NCBI GenBank assembly: GCA_040266255.1
Contig: JBDQEV010000003.1
Coordinates: 1-52,249, forward strand
Length of the DNA: 52,249 nucleotides
Reading direction: 5' to 3'
From: Comchoanobacter sp040266255
GTDB lineage: Bacteria; Pseudomonadota; Gammaproteobacteria; Comchoanobacterales; Comchoanobacteraceae
Of the stretch, positions 24,600-34,115 are shown one piece after another. Under the pieces are notes generated by a model, which was not told the DNA's origin, searched no databases, and worked only from the letters and a program-made list of their open reading frames with translations. Each line of letters begins with the position of its first letter. Position 1 is the first letter of the stretch. The translations under genes and the position numbers were made by a program.

Positions 24600-26275
24600 C
24601 ACATTTGCCTCGGTGCACTAATACCAATAAGTGCTAAGCTAGATTCAAGACACTCTGCAACTAAATAGCAAATCAAAAGTCTATGGTATCGTTCACTAGA
24701 GTTTTCTTCCAAAATAATAGTGTGTGTGTAGTAGCGGTGGAATAGTGATGCAATTTTATGGGTGTACTGCGTCCAGCGATATACTTCACTTTTTTCTGCT
24801 GTTTTAATCAGAGTGGCTGGATACTCAGAAATGAGTGTTAAGATCTCAGCTTCTAGATCAGAGGGTTGTTGAAAGTGGTTTACTGATGGAATATATTGTC
24901 CATGTTTTTCTATGATGCTTTGAATCCTAGCGTACGCGTATTGTATGTAGTACACAGGATTTTGACTGCTTTGTGATTTTGCTAGTTCAAGATCAAAGTC
25001 AAGATGCTGGTCCGATCGTCGCATACAGTAAAAGTAACGAGTCGCATCAATTCCAACTTCTTGATACAAGTCCTGTAGGGTAACAAACTGTCCTTGCCTT
25101 GTAGACATTGGGATTTTTTCCTCACCACGGTATAAGTTTGCAAATTGAATCAGCCTAACATCAAAGTTTGACTGATCTTTACCAAGAGCAAGTAGACCTG
25201 CCTTAATCCTTGGGATATAACCATGATGATCTGCACCAAATATATCAATTACTTTCCACGGGTTGCTCTCGTATTTTGTGTAATGGTAAGCAAGATCAAT
25301 TGCAAAATAAGTCCAAATACCATTTGAGCGTTTTAAGACCCTATCTTTTTCATCGCCGTAGGCAGAAGACTTGAACCAAAGTGCGTTGTCTTTTTCATAT
25401 GTATGATCAGATTTAGCTAGTGCATCAATCATTTTTTCAACGCTGCCATCACTGACCAATGAAGATTCAGAGAACCAGTTATTGTATGAAACGCCAAATG
25501 CAGATAAGTCATCTCTAATTTGTACTGTAATTTGTTCAGATACCCAGTGTTTTAGGTCAGAGAAATTTGAGCCAAGCTCTTTTTTACAGATTAAAACCAA
25601 TTGTTCTAGGTGTGCAGCTTGATTTTCTTCAGACCAATTCTGTAAAAGAGCTTGTAAACTATTTGGAGGTGTGCTGCTGAGTTTGCTTAATTGGGCTAGA
25701 TCAGAGATGTAGTCGCCGGTATAGCAGCCTTTTGGAGGAGTAATTCCTATGGCTCTGAGCCAGAGGCTGGTTGCAAGAATATCAATTTGTAATCCTGCAT
25801 TATTAACATAATACTCTGTATGAACATTGAATCCAGTTGCGCGTAAAATGCTGGCTAGAGCTGAACCATAAGCTGCAGAACGGCCATGACCTACGTGCAA
25901 AGGACCTGTTGGATTTGCTGAGACATACTCTAAATGAACCAGGTTGTTCTGCCCAATATTGGGGGTGAAGAAATGTGGGTCATGACTCAAAACTTGAGTG
26001 ACTACTGTTGTAAAGTCTTCAGTGGTGTAAAAGTTGAGAAAACCAGGGTTGGCAACATCAACACGCGTGATTTCAGGATGGTTAATGCACTGTTGTATTT
26101 TACGTGCAATTTCCATTGGTCGAACTTTAAGCTGAGAGGCTAAAATAAGTGCAACATTGGAGCTAAAGTCTCCATGCTCCGGGTTCTTGGTTTTAGAAAC
26201 CTCAACAGTTGTTAAGTTTGACCAATTTAGCTGGTGTAATGCAGCAATAATCTGTGTTTCAATCTTCTCTATCAT
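24599..26275 (-). CDS. argS: arginyl-tRNA synthetase
   Basis: Class I synthetase of 558 residues. The N-terminal additional domain is present, then SANPTGPLHVGHGRSAAYG with the HIGH motif as HVGH (127-130). The KMSKS loop is replaced by EEKIPMSTRQG, as is common in ArgRS. The C-terminal helical anticodon-binding domain ends SSLALIGISAPRQM. ArgRS needs bound tRNA to activate arginine. Confidence 0.97.
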   Translation of the reverse strand: MIEKIETQIIAALHQLNWSNLTTVEVSKTKNPEHGDFSSNVALILASQLKVRPMEIARKIQQCINHPEITRVDVANPGFLNFYTTEDFTTVVTQVLSHDPHFFTPNIGQNNLVHLEYVSANPTGPLHVGHGRSAAYGSALASILRATGFNVHTEYYVNNAGLQIDILATSLWLRAIGITPPKGCYTGDYISDLAQLSKLSSTPPNSLQALLQNWSEENQAAHLEQLVLICKKELGSNFSDLKHWVSEQITVQIRDDLSAFGVSYNNWFSESSLVSDGSVEKMIDALAKSDHTYEKDNALWFKSSAYGDEKDRVLKRSNGIWTYFAIDLAYHYTKYESNPWKVIDIFGADHHGYIPRIKAGLLALGKDQSNFDVRLIQFANLYRGEEKIPMSTRQGQFVTLQDLYQEVGIDATRYFYCMRRSDQHLDFDLELAKSQSSQNPVYYIQYAYARIQSIIEKHGQYIPSVNHFQQPSDLEAEILTLISEYPATLIKTAEKSEVYRWTQYTHKIASLFHRYYTHTIILEENSSERYHRLLICYLVAECLESSLALIGISAPRQM

Positions 26276-26314
26276 GCATTTACTCTATCACAATCTTTCT
26301 TTCTACCGCAAGTA

Positions 26315-28141
26315 TCAGCTATTTCTGCCTTCACGGCGACGCTCATGTTCTTTAAGGAACTTCTTTCTTATACGAATACAGGAGGGTGTAATTTCAATGA
26401 GTTCATCATTATTAATCAGCCCCAGTGCCTGCTCTAGTGTATATTGCATCGGTGGTGTAAGAATCATATTGTCATCAGTACCAGATGCACGAACATTCGT
26501 CAGTTGTTTGTTTCTAATGGCGTTAACAACTAGGTCATTATCCCTGCTATTTAGGCCAATCACCATGCCTTCATAAACTTGATCGCTTGGCTTAATTAGC
26601 ATCTTCCCTCTACTTTGTAAGTTAAATAAAGCATAGGTTGTTGCATTTCCTTGCGCATTGGCAATGAGGGCGCCATAATGCCTGGTTTGGCCTGGCATTT
26701 TAACATAAGGTCTATACTCTAAAAACACATGGTGTAATATACCTGTTCCTTGTGTTAAACTCATCATTTCAGACTGGAAGCCAAACAAGCCTTGCGCTGG
26801 TACCTCATAGTCCAATCGAACTCGACCGTGTGAGTCTGGAACCATATCACAAAGTACACCACGTTTCGCATTGAGTTTTTCAATCATTGCACCCTGGTGA
26901 ATCTGCTGGATATCAAGTGTAACGCTTTCATATGGTTCATGAAGGACTTGATCAATCTCCTTTAGAATGACTTGTGGTCGGCTCACTGCTAGTTCAAATC
27001 CTTCTCGGCGCATATTTTCTATTAAAATTGATAAGTGTAACTCACCACGGCCAGACACTAAGAACTTTTCAGAAGAGCCTGCTTCTTCAACTTTGAGTGC
27101 AACATTGTGCAATGTTTCATCTTCAAGTCTTTTTCTAAGCTGGCGCGAAGTTAGGTATTCTCCCTCCAATCCTGCAAATGGAGAGCTATTCACTTCAAAT
27201 ACCATTGAGATAGTTGGCTCATCTACACTTAATGGAGGCAATGCTTCAGGGTGGTTTGGGTCACAGATTGTATCAGAAATTTGTAGTTCACCAGCACCTG
27301 TGATTGCAACAATATCTCCAGCAGATGCGCATTTACTTTCAACTCTTTTTAAGCCTTGGTGTTCAAGCACTTGAAGGATTCTGGCACTTCTGGTTTTACC
27401 CTCTCTATCGATGATCTTTACGGGCGTATTTGGTTGAACTTGACCACGTGTAATTCGGCCAATGCCAATAGTTCCTGTATATGAGGAATGATCTAAGCTA
27501 CTGATTTGCATTTGGAATGGTTCATCAGGTTGGACATCAGGGCCTGGTGCATGAGAAACAATATGATCTAAGAGCGGCATCATGTCATTTGACTCTTCTT
27601 CAAGACTTGCTTTTGCAAAGCCTTGTAGAGCTGAAGCATATAATACTGGAAAGTCTAATTGTTCATCAGATGCCTCAAGGTGATCAAATAATTCAAAAAC
27701 TTGGTCAATGACCCAATCAGGCCTTGCTCCATCTTTATCAATTTTGTTGACAACAACAATTGGCTTTAACCCATGGTCAAAGGCTTTTTGTGTTACAAAT
27801 CGAGTTTGTGGCATTGGCCCTTCTGCTGCATCCACAATCAATAAGCAAGTATCAACCATCGATAAAATACGTTCAACTTCTCCACCAAAGTCTGCGTGCC
27901 CTGGTGTATCAACAATATTGATTTTAACGCCTTGGTGTTGAACTGAAGCGATTTTAGAAAGAATGGTGATTCCTCTTTCTCTTTCTATGTCATTGGAGTC
28001 CATAATCAAATCATTATTGTCATTGGCTTTTTGAGTATGGGTTTGCTGTAAAACTTTATCAATTAGTGTGGTTTTACCATGGTCAACGTGGGCAATAATT
28101 GCAATATTTCTCAGTTGTGTAGTATCAGTTGTTGCGTTCAT
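26315..28141 (-). CDS. typA: ribosome-associated GTPase TypA/BipA
   Basis: Translational GTPase of 608 residues related to EF-G, active in 50S assembly and stress or cold adaptation. G1 is AHVDHGKT (17-24). ERGITILSKIAS is the switch I region, DTPGHADFGGEVER is G3, and VVNKIDKDGARP is G4. The C-terminal domain specific to TypA (GLFGFQSEMMSLTQGTG) is intact. It stands 39 nt before argS on the same strand. Confidence 0.97.
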   Translation of the reverse strand: MNATTDTTQLRNIAIIAHVDHGKTTLIDKVLQQTHTQKANDNNDLIMDSNDIERERGITILSKIASVQHQGVKINIVDTPGHADFGGEVERILSMVDTCLLIVDAAEGPMPQTRFVTQKAFDHGLKPIVVVNKIDKDGARPDWVIDQVFELFDHLEASDEQLDFPVLYASALQGFAKASLEEESNDMMPLLDHIVSHAPGPDVQPDEPFQMQISSLDHSSYTGTIGIGRITRGQVQPNTPVKIIDREGKTRSARILQVLEHQGLKRVESKCASAGDIVAITGAGELQISDTICDPNHPEALPPLSVDEPTISMVFEVNSSPFAGLEGEYLTSRQLRKRLEDETLHNVALKVEEAGSSEKFLVSGRGELHLSILIENMRREGFELAVSRPQVILKEIDQVLHEPYESVTLDIQQIHQGAMIEKLNAKRGVLCDMVPDSHGRVRLDYEVPAQGLFGFQSEMMSLTQGTGILHHVFLEYRPYVKMPGQTRHYGALIANAQGNATTYALFNLQSRGKMLIKPSDQVYEGMVIGLNSRDNDLVVNAIRNKQLTNVRASGTDDNMILTPPMQYTLEQALGLINNDELIEITPSCIRIRKKFLKEHERRREGRNS

Positions 28142-28222
28142 CGTGCTGCATGTAATAAATCATTGAATATTCTACATGATTGCAAGATGGTTTCAAGGTT
28201 TAATTTTGGGTGCATTGATCAG

Positions 28223-30121
28223 CTAATCAGAAATTGGTCCGCCACTCCAGGGGCAAAAGCCAAGTCCTAAGATTGCGCCAACATTAGCATTTGGTCTGTC
28301 TATGATGCCACTTTTGAGTAAATTATTAGCGACCATTATTTGCTGTTTAAATAAAGTTGATTCAATGTCTTCTATGGAATGCTGAGTCGATTTTTTACTG
28401 TTTTGAAGTAGATTAGGCCAAAGTTTTGAACGATTTGATTGGTAGTCATAAAATCCAGCATTTGATTTTCTACCCAGACGTTTCATATCATAAAGGTTTT
28501 TTATTTGAGCAATATAGCTAGGTTGTTTGAGTTTTTGTGCTTGAATAATTCCCCAAATAACATCAATGCCTATTTCATCCATTAATTTTAGTGGTGGAGT
28601 TGGCATGCCGATGCGTTTTGCTGCTCTTTCAATGAGGTAAGGGGGTACGCCTTGATCAAGAAGCTTTAGAGCAGAGCGAGCATAAGCCATTGCTATATTA
28701 GTTGTATAGAACCCGGGTGTGTCTTTAACCAAGATGGGGGTTTTTCTGAAATGATGACTGAGTGATTGGGCAGCATGGATGGTGACTTGTTTCGTTTGTT
28801 TGCCTTGGATAATTTCAATTAATGGCATTTTTGCTACAGGAGAAAAGAAGTGGATGCCTACAAAGCGCTTTGGATTAGAGAGTGATTTTCCCAGTTCAGA
28901 AATTGGAATAGAGGATGTATTAGATGCGATAATTGCATCTGATTTAGCATGCTCTTCTATAGTTTTGAGCACTTGTTGTTTCAAAGTGATATCTTCATAT
29001 ACTGCCTCTATAATAAGATGGCATTGACTAAGGGATTTATAGTCTTGACTCACTTTTAACTTACTTCGATGTTGTATAGGGTATTGTGCAATTAAAGCTT
29101 GAACTCTAGCATTGCATGCTTGAATTTGATCTTTTTGTTCTATAATCGTTACCGAGATGTTTTGACTCATTGCATGTGCTGCAATAGCTGAACCCATGAA
29201 GCCTCCGCCAACAATGCCAATGTGTTGCATCGGATAAGTTGCAGCATGAGACTTAGCGCTGCGTTTTAGTTTAATTCGATCTGTAAATAAAGTTTGTAGC
29301 ATTCTATTCGTTTGCTGATGGTTCAGTACTTTAATGAACTGGTGGGTCTCAATTTGTAATGCTGTCTCAAGGTTAACTTGTCCACCTTCATATACTGCCT
29401 GAAGTAATGACTCAATATGTGGGTAGCAACCTTGGGTGGTTTTTTTAGCAAGTGCTATGGCAGCTGAGAATATTGGCAGTTCTGAAAATGGTTGGCAATT
29501 TTTTTGTTGAGAAAGCTGTGCTTTTGAAATCCATTGTATTGCTTCTGATAATGCATGGCGTTTGAATTTGCTAGCATGATTGATTAAGCCTTGCTGGAGA
29601 GCTTTATCAATATTAAGTGTGTGGCCTTTTAGAAGCATAGATAAAGCAGATTCTATCCCAATAAGCCTTGGGAGTCTTTGAGTGCCACCTAAGCCAGGTA
29701 TGATTCCAATTTTAGCTTCTGGTAAGCCAATACGTAAGTTAGTGCCTTGTACGCCAATTCTGTATTGAGTTGCCAAAGCTAGCTCTAAGCCGCCCCCTAA
29801 ACACTGGCCATTTAGGATGCTAACACTTGGTTTTCCTGTAGCCAATATTTGAAAAATCGCGTGGATGTTAGTCAGTGTTTTGAATTGTTGCTCATGTGCT
29901 TTTTGTGCAAGTTTTTGGATGTATTGCACGTCAACACCGTAACAAAAGTCTTCTTTGTCACTGTGTATGATTAATCCCTGAATATCTGGAGTATTGTTTG
30001 CAGTAATAATCGCTTTTTTTAATGCTGAAAAAATCTTAGGGTCAAAGGTATTGACGGACTTGTTCTGTACATTGATGCTAATTACTGCAACATTTTTTTT
30101 AACTGAATAGGTAATATCCAT
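28223..30121 (-). CDS. FadB/FadJ-like enoyl-CoA hydratase/3-hydroxyacyl-CoA dehydrogenase, shortened C-terminus
   Basis: A 632-residue bifunctional fatty-acid oxidation enzyme. Residues 1-190 form the enoyl-CoA hydratase domain; both catalytic glutamates are present (E113 in LGGGLELALA, E135 in GLPEAKIG). The NAD-binding fold starts at IGIVGGGFMGSAIAAHA (301-317), and the catalytic His lies in VGIHFFSPVAKMPLIEI. The protein ends directly after GLGFCPWSGGPISD, where family members normally continue for about 70 residues (GGPxxY...). E. coli FadJ has 714 residues. The thiolase is encoded just upstream with a TAATG overlap, so they probably form one complex. No acyl-CoA dehydrogenase or ligase is nearby. 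Confidence 0.88.
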   Translation of the reverse strand: MDITYSVKKNVAVISINVQNKSVNTFDPKIFSALKKAIITANNTPDIQGLIIHSDKEDFCYGVDVQYIQKLAQKAHEQQFKTLTNIHAIFQILATGKPSVSILNGQCLGGGLELALATQYRIGVQGTNLRIGLPEAKIGIIPGLGGTQRLPRLIGIESALSMLLKGHTLNIDKALQQGLINHASKFKRHALSEAIQWISKAQLSQQKNCQPFSELPIFSAAIALAKKTTQGCYPHIESLLQAVYEGGQVNLETALQIETHQFIKVLNHQQTNRMLQTLFTDRIKLKRSAKSHAATYPMQHIGIVGGGFMGSAIAAHAMSQNISVTIIEQKDQIQACNARVQALIAQYPIQHRSKLKVSQDYKSLSQCHLIIEAVYEDITLKQQVLKTIEEHAKSDAIIASNTSSIPISELGKSLSNPKRFVGIHFFSPVAKMPLIEIIQGKQTKQVTIHAAQSLSHHFRKTPILVKDTPGFYTTNIAMAYARSALKLLDQGVPPYLIERAAKRIGMPTPPLKLMDEIGIDVIWGIIQAQKLKQPSYIAQIKNLYDMKRLGRKSNAGFYDYQSNRSKLWPNLLQNSKKSTQHSIEDIESTLFKQQIMVANNLLKSGIIDRPNANVGAILGLGFCPWSGGPISD

Positions 30122-31320
30122 TATAATCTCTCAATTAAGACTGAAGCTGCCATACCAGAAGCTGTGCATAAACTGCAAACTCCGTATTTGAGCTTTTGAT
30201 GTTCTAACTCATCTAGCAGTGTGCCAACTAGCATTGTCCCAGTGGCACCGAGGGGGTGACCGTAAGCAATTGCACCACCATTGACATTGACACAGCTTGC
30301 ATCAAGCTCTAAATCTTTAATGAATTTTAACGCAACAGATGAGAATGCTTCATTGATCTCCCATAAATCAATATCTGATACCTTTTTGCGTGCTTTTTTT
30401 AAAAGCCTTCTGACACTTAATGAAGGTGCTGTTAGCATGATAGTTGGATCAGTACCAGTTTGATCATATGCAATGATTCTGCCTCTGGGCTCTAAATGGT
30501 GTTGTTGTACAGATTTTGCACTTGCTAATAGAATTGCTGCAGCACCATCTGCAAGTGCAGATGAATTGCCAGCATGATGCAGATGCTGAATAGATTCAAC
30601 AGTAGGATACTGTAGTAATGCCATTTCATCATAACCTGCCATTTTTCCAACAATGGCAAAGCTGGGCTTTAGTAGGCCTAATTTTTTGAGAGAAGTATCT
30701 TTTCTTGGAATCTCATCTTGTTCTAATGCAATCAGACCAGATGCATGATGAATCGGAATAATTGATTTTAACCGCTTGCTTTTTTGTGCTGAGATCGCCT
30801 TTTGATGTGATTTTAGTGCGTACTCATCTAACTCTTGTCTAGTGAAACCTTCAATGCTTGCAATCAAGTCTGCACTGATTCCCTGAGGAATGATGTTGTG
30901 TGCCATTGCGACAGAAGGATCAAGCATGATAGCGCCTCCGTCACTGAGCATCGGCACTCTTGACATTGATTCAACACCACTTGCTATACAAAGGTTCTCT
31001 TGCCCACTCATGATTTTAGCGCTACAAAGATTAATTGCATCTAATCCTGATGAGCAAAATCGATTGATTTGCATCCCACAAGTGCTGTCTGGGAAGTTTG
31101 CTCTTAACAATGCGGAACGTGCAATATTTGCACCTTGTTCACCAACTGGCATGACGCAGCCTGTGATCATATCATCAATATGCTCCCGAAGCGGCATAGG
31201 GGTTGTTGCTTCTAAGACTTGCTGCAGCACAGATATTGCGGTTTGTGAGTAGAGAGTCCCATTTTCTTTGCCTAGTCCTCTAGGGCTACGCTTTGTATCA
31301 ATAATGTAACAATTTGGCAT
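30121..31320 (-). CDS. thiolase (acetyl-CoA acyltransferase, FadA/FadI type)
   Basis: A 399-residue thiolase that cleaves 3-ketoacyl-CoA or condenses acetyl-CoA. The acylated cysteine is in INRFCSSGLDAI (about residue 89), followed by INEAFSSVALKF, the GGAIAYGHPLGATG histidine motif, and the second cysteine in SLCTASGMAAS. The frame begins at a GTG (31326). The ATG at 31320 has AGGA 7 nt upstream and was chosen. It forms a two-gene unit with the FadB/FadJ-like enzyme. Confidence 0.92.
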   Translation of the reverse strand: MPNCYIIDTKRSPRGLGKENGTLYSQTAISVLQQVLEATTPMPLREHIDDMITGCVMPVGEQGANIARSALLRANFPDSTCGMQINRFCSSGLDAINLCSAKIMSGQENLCIASGVESMSRVPMLSDGGAIMLDPSVAMAHNIIPQGISADLIASIEGFTRQELDEYALKSHQKAISAQKSKRLKSIIPIHHASGLIALEQDEIPRKDTSLKKLGLLKPSFAIVGKMAGYDEMALLQYPTVESIQHLHHAGNSSALADGAAAILLASAKSVQQHHLEPRGRIIAYDQTGTDPTIMLTAPSLSVRRLLKKARKKVSDIDLWEINEAFSSVALKFIKDLELDASCVNVNGGAIAYGHPLGATGTMLVGTLLDELEHQKLKYGVCSLCTASGMAASVLIERL

Positions 31321-31347
31321 GCTCACTTCCTGTGTCTCTTATCCATA

Positions 31348-32436
31348 TTAAGCACCTTTTAAGATCTTAGCAATTGGAATTGAAAAATATTGTTTAGCTG
31401 GAATCAATGTACCGATAATACTAATTGCAAAATTGATCACTGTTGTAATCATAAAAGCTGGTAGTGGTATGTAAAATGCCCAAGTATGACTATATGCAAT
31501 CCAGCTGATTATCCAGCAAGATGTGATGAATGTAAGAATAGTACTAATCACTACATGCATCCCAGATTCTAAGATCAGTTGGATAAGGATTTTTTGTTTT
31601 GTTGCACCAAGTGCCATCTTAAGTGCAAAATCTGATCGCCTCTGTAAATAAGATAGTCGGTTTTGTTGAGTGAGTAGAGCTGTGCTCAGTATTAAGATTA
31701 ATGCACAAAAAACATAAAGGACATTTTGTACAAGAGAAATAGATTTCAACTGTTTTTTGATTAGCATGCTGGGTGAAGTGATTTGTAAATGTTGCAAAGA
31801 ATATTTTTTTGCTATATCTGAGATCGCTTTCGTGTGATCTTCGGTTTTTTTGGGGTTTTTGCTTTCTAGTACGATGACATTATGGTGGTGTATTCCAAAA
31901 ATGCGTTGATATGTTTTTTCAGACACCTCTAAAATTGGAGCTTGATGGCTGATAGCGTGTGGCGCTTTAGTCAGTTCTGCACGCCCTATAGGAATTAGTG
32001 TAATATTCTCTATGTCAATTGTTAAAGGCAGGTGTTTAGGTGTTTGCCCATAGATGACTGCATAGGGTTTTAGGTCGTTCTCATGTAAGTGCCGCCCTTG
32101 AATCACTTTTCCATGAATAACCGGTGCATCTGAAGCAATGATCTGTAATGGTTGCTGATTAATTTGAACCCGACGGTGTGAGATTAAAGATAGATTTTTG
32201 AAATCTTTTGAGGCTTGAAGGTGCTGGTAAAATGGTTGAATCAAACCTGTTTGTGGAGGGTGATATATTACAATACTAATTTGGTTAAGGTGTTTGCTAT
32301 AAAATTGCTGCTTAATTTGTGTCTCCGTACACTGTGCATAATAGAAAGCACAAACAAGTATGATTGTTGAGATACTCAATCCAAAAATGGGTGAGAGATA
32401 TGAAGATGATTGCTTAAGTTGCTTAAGGATGGTCAT
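31348..32436 (-). CDS. MacB/FtsX-type ABC transporter permease
   Basis: A 362-residue inner-membrane protein. One span (about residues 16-36) is followed by a periplasmic domain of some 200 residues, then three C-terminal spans, the layout of MacB/LolC/LolE-type permeases. RRSDFALKMALGATKQKILIQ is the coupling-helix region of FtsX-like permeases. It is probably the membrane part of the export system encoded just upstream; in MacB the ATPase is fused, but here it is a separate gene. The ATG at 32436 was chosen; a TTG two codons earlier is also possible. Confidence 0.85.
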   Translation of the reverse strand: MTILKQLKQSSSYLSPIFGLSISTIILVCAFYYAQCTETQIKQQFYSKHLNQISIVIYHPPQTGLIQPFYQHLQASKDFKNLSLISHRRVQINQQPLQIIASDAPVIHGKVIQGRHLHENDLKPYAVIYGQTPKHLPLTIDIENITLIPIGRAELTKAPHAISHQAPILEVSEKTYQRIFGIHHHNVIVLESKNPKKTEDHTKAISDIAKKYSLQHLQITSPSMLIKKQLKSISLVQNVLYVFCALILILSTALLTQQNRLSYLQRRSDFALKMALGATKQKILIQLILESGMHVVISTILTFITSCWIISWIAYSHTWAFYIPLPAFMITTVINFAISIIGTLIPAKQYFSIPIAKILKGA

Positions 32437-33082
32437 ATTCAATGATCTCCATATCTCTAATGCCTATATGTCGAGTGCACTGTTTAATCACATTTTGGTC
32501 ATGTGTGCTAATAATAGCAATAGCACCAAGAGTGACTTCTTGTTGCAAAAGTTGTATGACTTGACGCGTGTTTTTCGCATCAAGAGCACTGGTTGGTTCA
32601 TCAGCTAAAATCAGGGAGGGTTGCAGCAATAGTGCCCTTGCAATACTAACGCGTTGTTGCTGACCTTGAGATAACGCATGAGTGGGGCGGTTAAGGTCTG
32701 TAATATCTAAAAGAGATAAGAGATGCTGAGCACGTTCCTGGTTAAGATCTTTTTTCGAGTAGGTAAAAGGTAAGCATGTGTTCTCTAGAATTGATAAATG
32801 AGATAAAAAATAAGGGGTTTGAAAGATCATGCCAATATGCTGGTTCCTTAATCTGGCTTGGGATGATGAACTGCAATCATAGGGCATGGTATTAAATGCC
32901 TGGTAGACGATACTTTGTGGTTTAAGGATTAATCCTAGTATAGAGAGCAAGGTGCTTTTTCCAATGCCAGAGGGGCCAGATAGAGCGATTAATTCACCAG
33001 ACTTCGCTGTGAAGCCTGTATTAGAAAAAATGGGCTGAGACTCTTTGTGAGAAAGTTGTCTGATGTTAATTTGGTGGGACAA
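32423..33082 (-). CDS. ABC transporter ATP-binding protein (MacB/LolD type)
   Basis: A 219-residue ATPase. Walker A is GPSGIGKST (36-44), the signature is LSQGQQQR (137-144), Walker B is LILADEPTSALDAK, and the switch histidine is in ISTHD. It resembles the LolD/MacB/FtsE class that energises MacB-like permeases. The start is TTG at 33082; a near-perfect AGGAG stands 6 nt upstream inside the end of the adaptor gene, and no ATG is available. It overlaps the adaptor gene by 17 nt and the permease gene by 14 nt. Confidence 0.93.
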   Translation of the reverse strand: MSHQINIRQLSHKESQPIFSNTGFTAKSGELIALSGPSGIGKSTLLSILGLILKPQSIVYQAFNTMPYDCSSSSQARLRNQHIGMIFQTPYFLSHLSILENTCLPFTYSKKDLNQERAQHLLSLLDITDLNRPTHALSQGQQQRVSIARALLLQPSLILADEPTSALDAKNTRQVIQLLQQEVTLGAIAIISTHDQNVIKQCTRHIGIRDMEIIEYDHP

Positions 33083-34115
33083 TGATATCTCCTGTCTTCA
33101 GACCCTCAATAACATGAACTTTTGACAGACTAGTTTCTCCTAGAGTGACTGGGTGGATCTTAATTCCTGATTGGTCTTTTAGGTAAACATAATAACTTTG
33201 GTCAATCTTTTGCGTGTATTGAATGGGGATGTAAACTCTATCATTCAAACTGGTTTTAATGCTTGTATGTGCACTGACAGCGCCTATGCTGATCATGCTT
33301 TGCATGGGTTGAACTTCAACAATATAGGTTTTTGTAGGATGCAAGGTATGTGGAAGATTGTGTACTTGTTTTACAACGCCATCGTAGCTCTTTCCAATTG
33401 ATTTGATCTCGATTTGAGCAGTCTGGCCTGGGAGAATTAGGTTAACAACCTCTTCATCAGCAACTGCTTCTATGATCATTGACTCAAGTTGTAAAATGGA
33501 TGATAGTGCCTCACCTTGAGAATAAGATTCTGGTTTTTGTTTAACAGGTGCTAACACCCCTTTGCATGGTGCAGTAATCTTGATCGAATGTTTTGATATT
33601 TCATTGGTTAGTGCCTCATAGTCACCTAATGGCCACGTCAATGTGTCAGAGATATCAAGTTGAATATAGGTTAATAAAGTTATTAATATTTGTTGTTTTT
33701 CATTCATTGATTGTTGATCTTGATGCGCTTTAGTTTGCATTTCGAGATAAGCTTGTTTTGATATGGCGCCTAGTTGGAATAGATTATTACTGAGTGTAAG
33801 CTGATTTAGGCTCTGCTCTAATTGTTCTTTTTGGATTGCATACTCTTGGATTGTTTTAATTAAGGACTGAATGAATGTTTTAGATTGAACTTGGTAGATT
33901 GCAGCCCCCGTTTTCACATATTCCCCATAATGAATGAGCTGTCTAATTTGATCTAAATCAAAGGGGGCTGCCATTATCTTGGCTTGATGGTAGGTAACTT
34001 GTCCAGGAAGAATATGTTCTTCTTGGTGTGATGCTGTCTTGATTATCAGCTCTTGGCAAAAGGTAAGTGAGAGGGTGCAACAAAGTGCTCTAAAGAATTG
34101 AAGATATACTTTCAT
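33066..34115 (-). CDS. periplasmic adaptor (membrane fusion) protein, HlyD/MacA family
   Basis: A 349-residue protein with an N-terminal hydrophobic signal/anchor (FFRALCCTLSLTF). A barrel-sandwich half containing HYGEYVKTGAAIYQV follows, then a Gln-rich coiled coil at about residues 85-155 (EQLEQSLNQLTLSNNLFQLG), the second sandwich half and a beta-barrel domain. Such adaptors join an inner-membrane ABC transporter to a TolC-like channel. The ATG at 34115 (AGGA 7 nt away) was preferred to the TTG before it. It overlaps the TolC-like gene by 26 nt. Confidence 0.87.
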   Translation of the reverse strand: MKVYLQFFRALCCTLSLTFCQELIIKTASHQEEHILPGQVTYHQAKIMAAPFDLDQIRQLIHYGEYVKTGAAIYQVQSKTFIQSLIKTIQEYAIQKEQLEQSLNQLTLSNNLFQLGAISKQAYLEMQTKAHQDQQSMNEKQQILITLLTYIQLDISDTLTWPLGDYEALTNEISKHSIKITAPCKGVLAPVKQKPESYSQGEALSSILQLESMIIEAVADEEVVNLILPGQTAQIEIKSIGKSYDGVVKQVHNLPHTLHPTKTYIVEVQPMQSMISIGAVSAHTSIKTSLNDRVYIPIQYTQKIDQSYYVYLKDQSGIKIHPVTLGETSLSKVHVIEGLKTGDIIVPPN

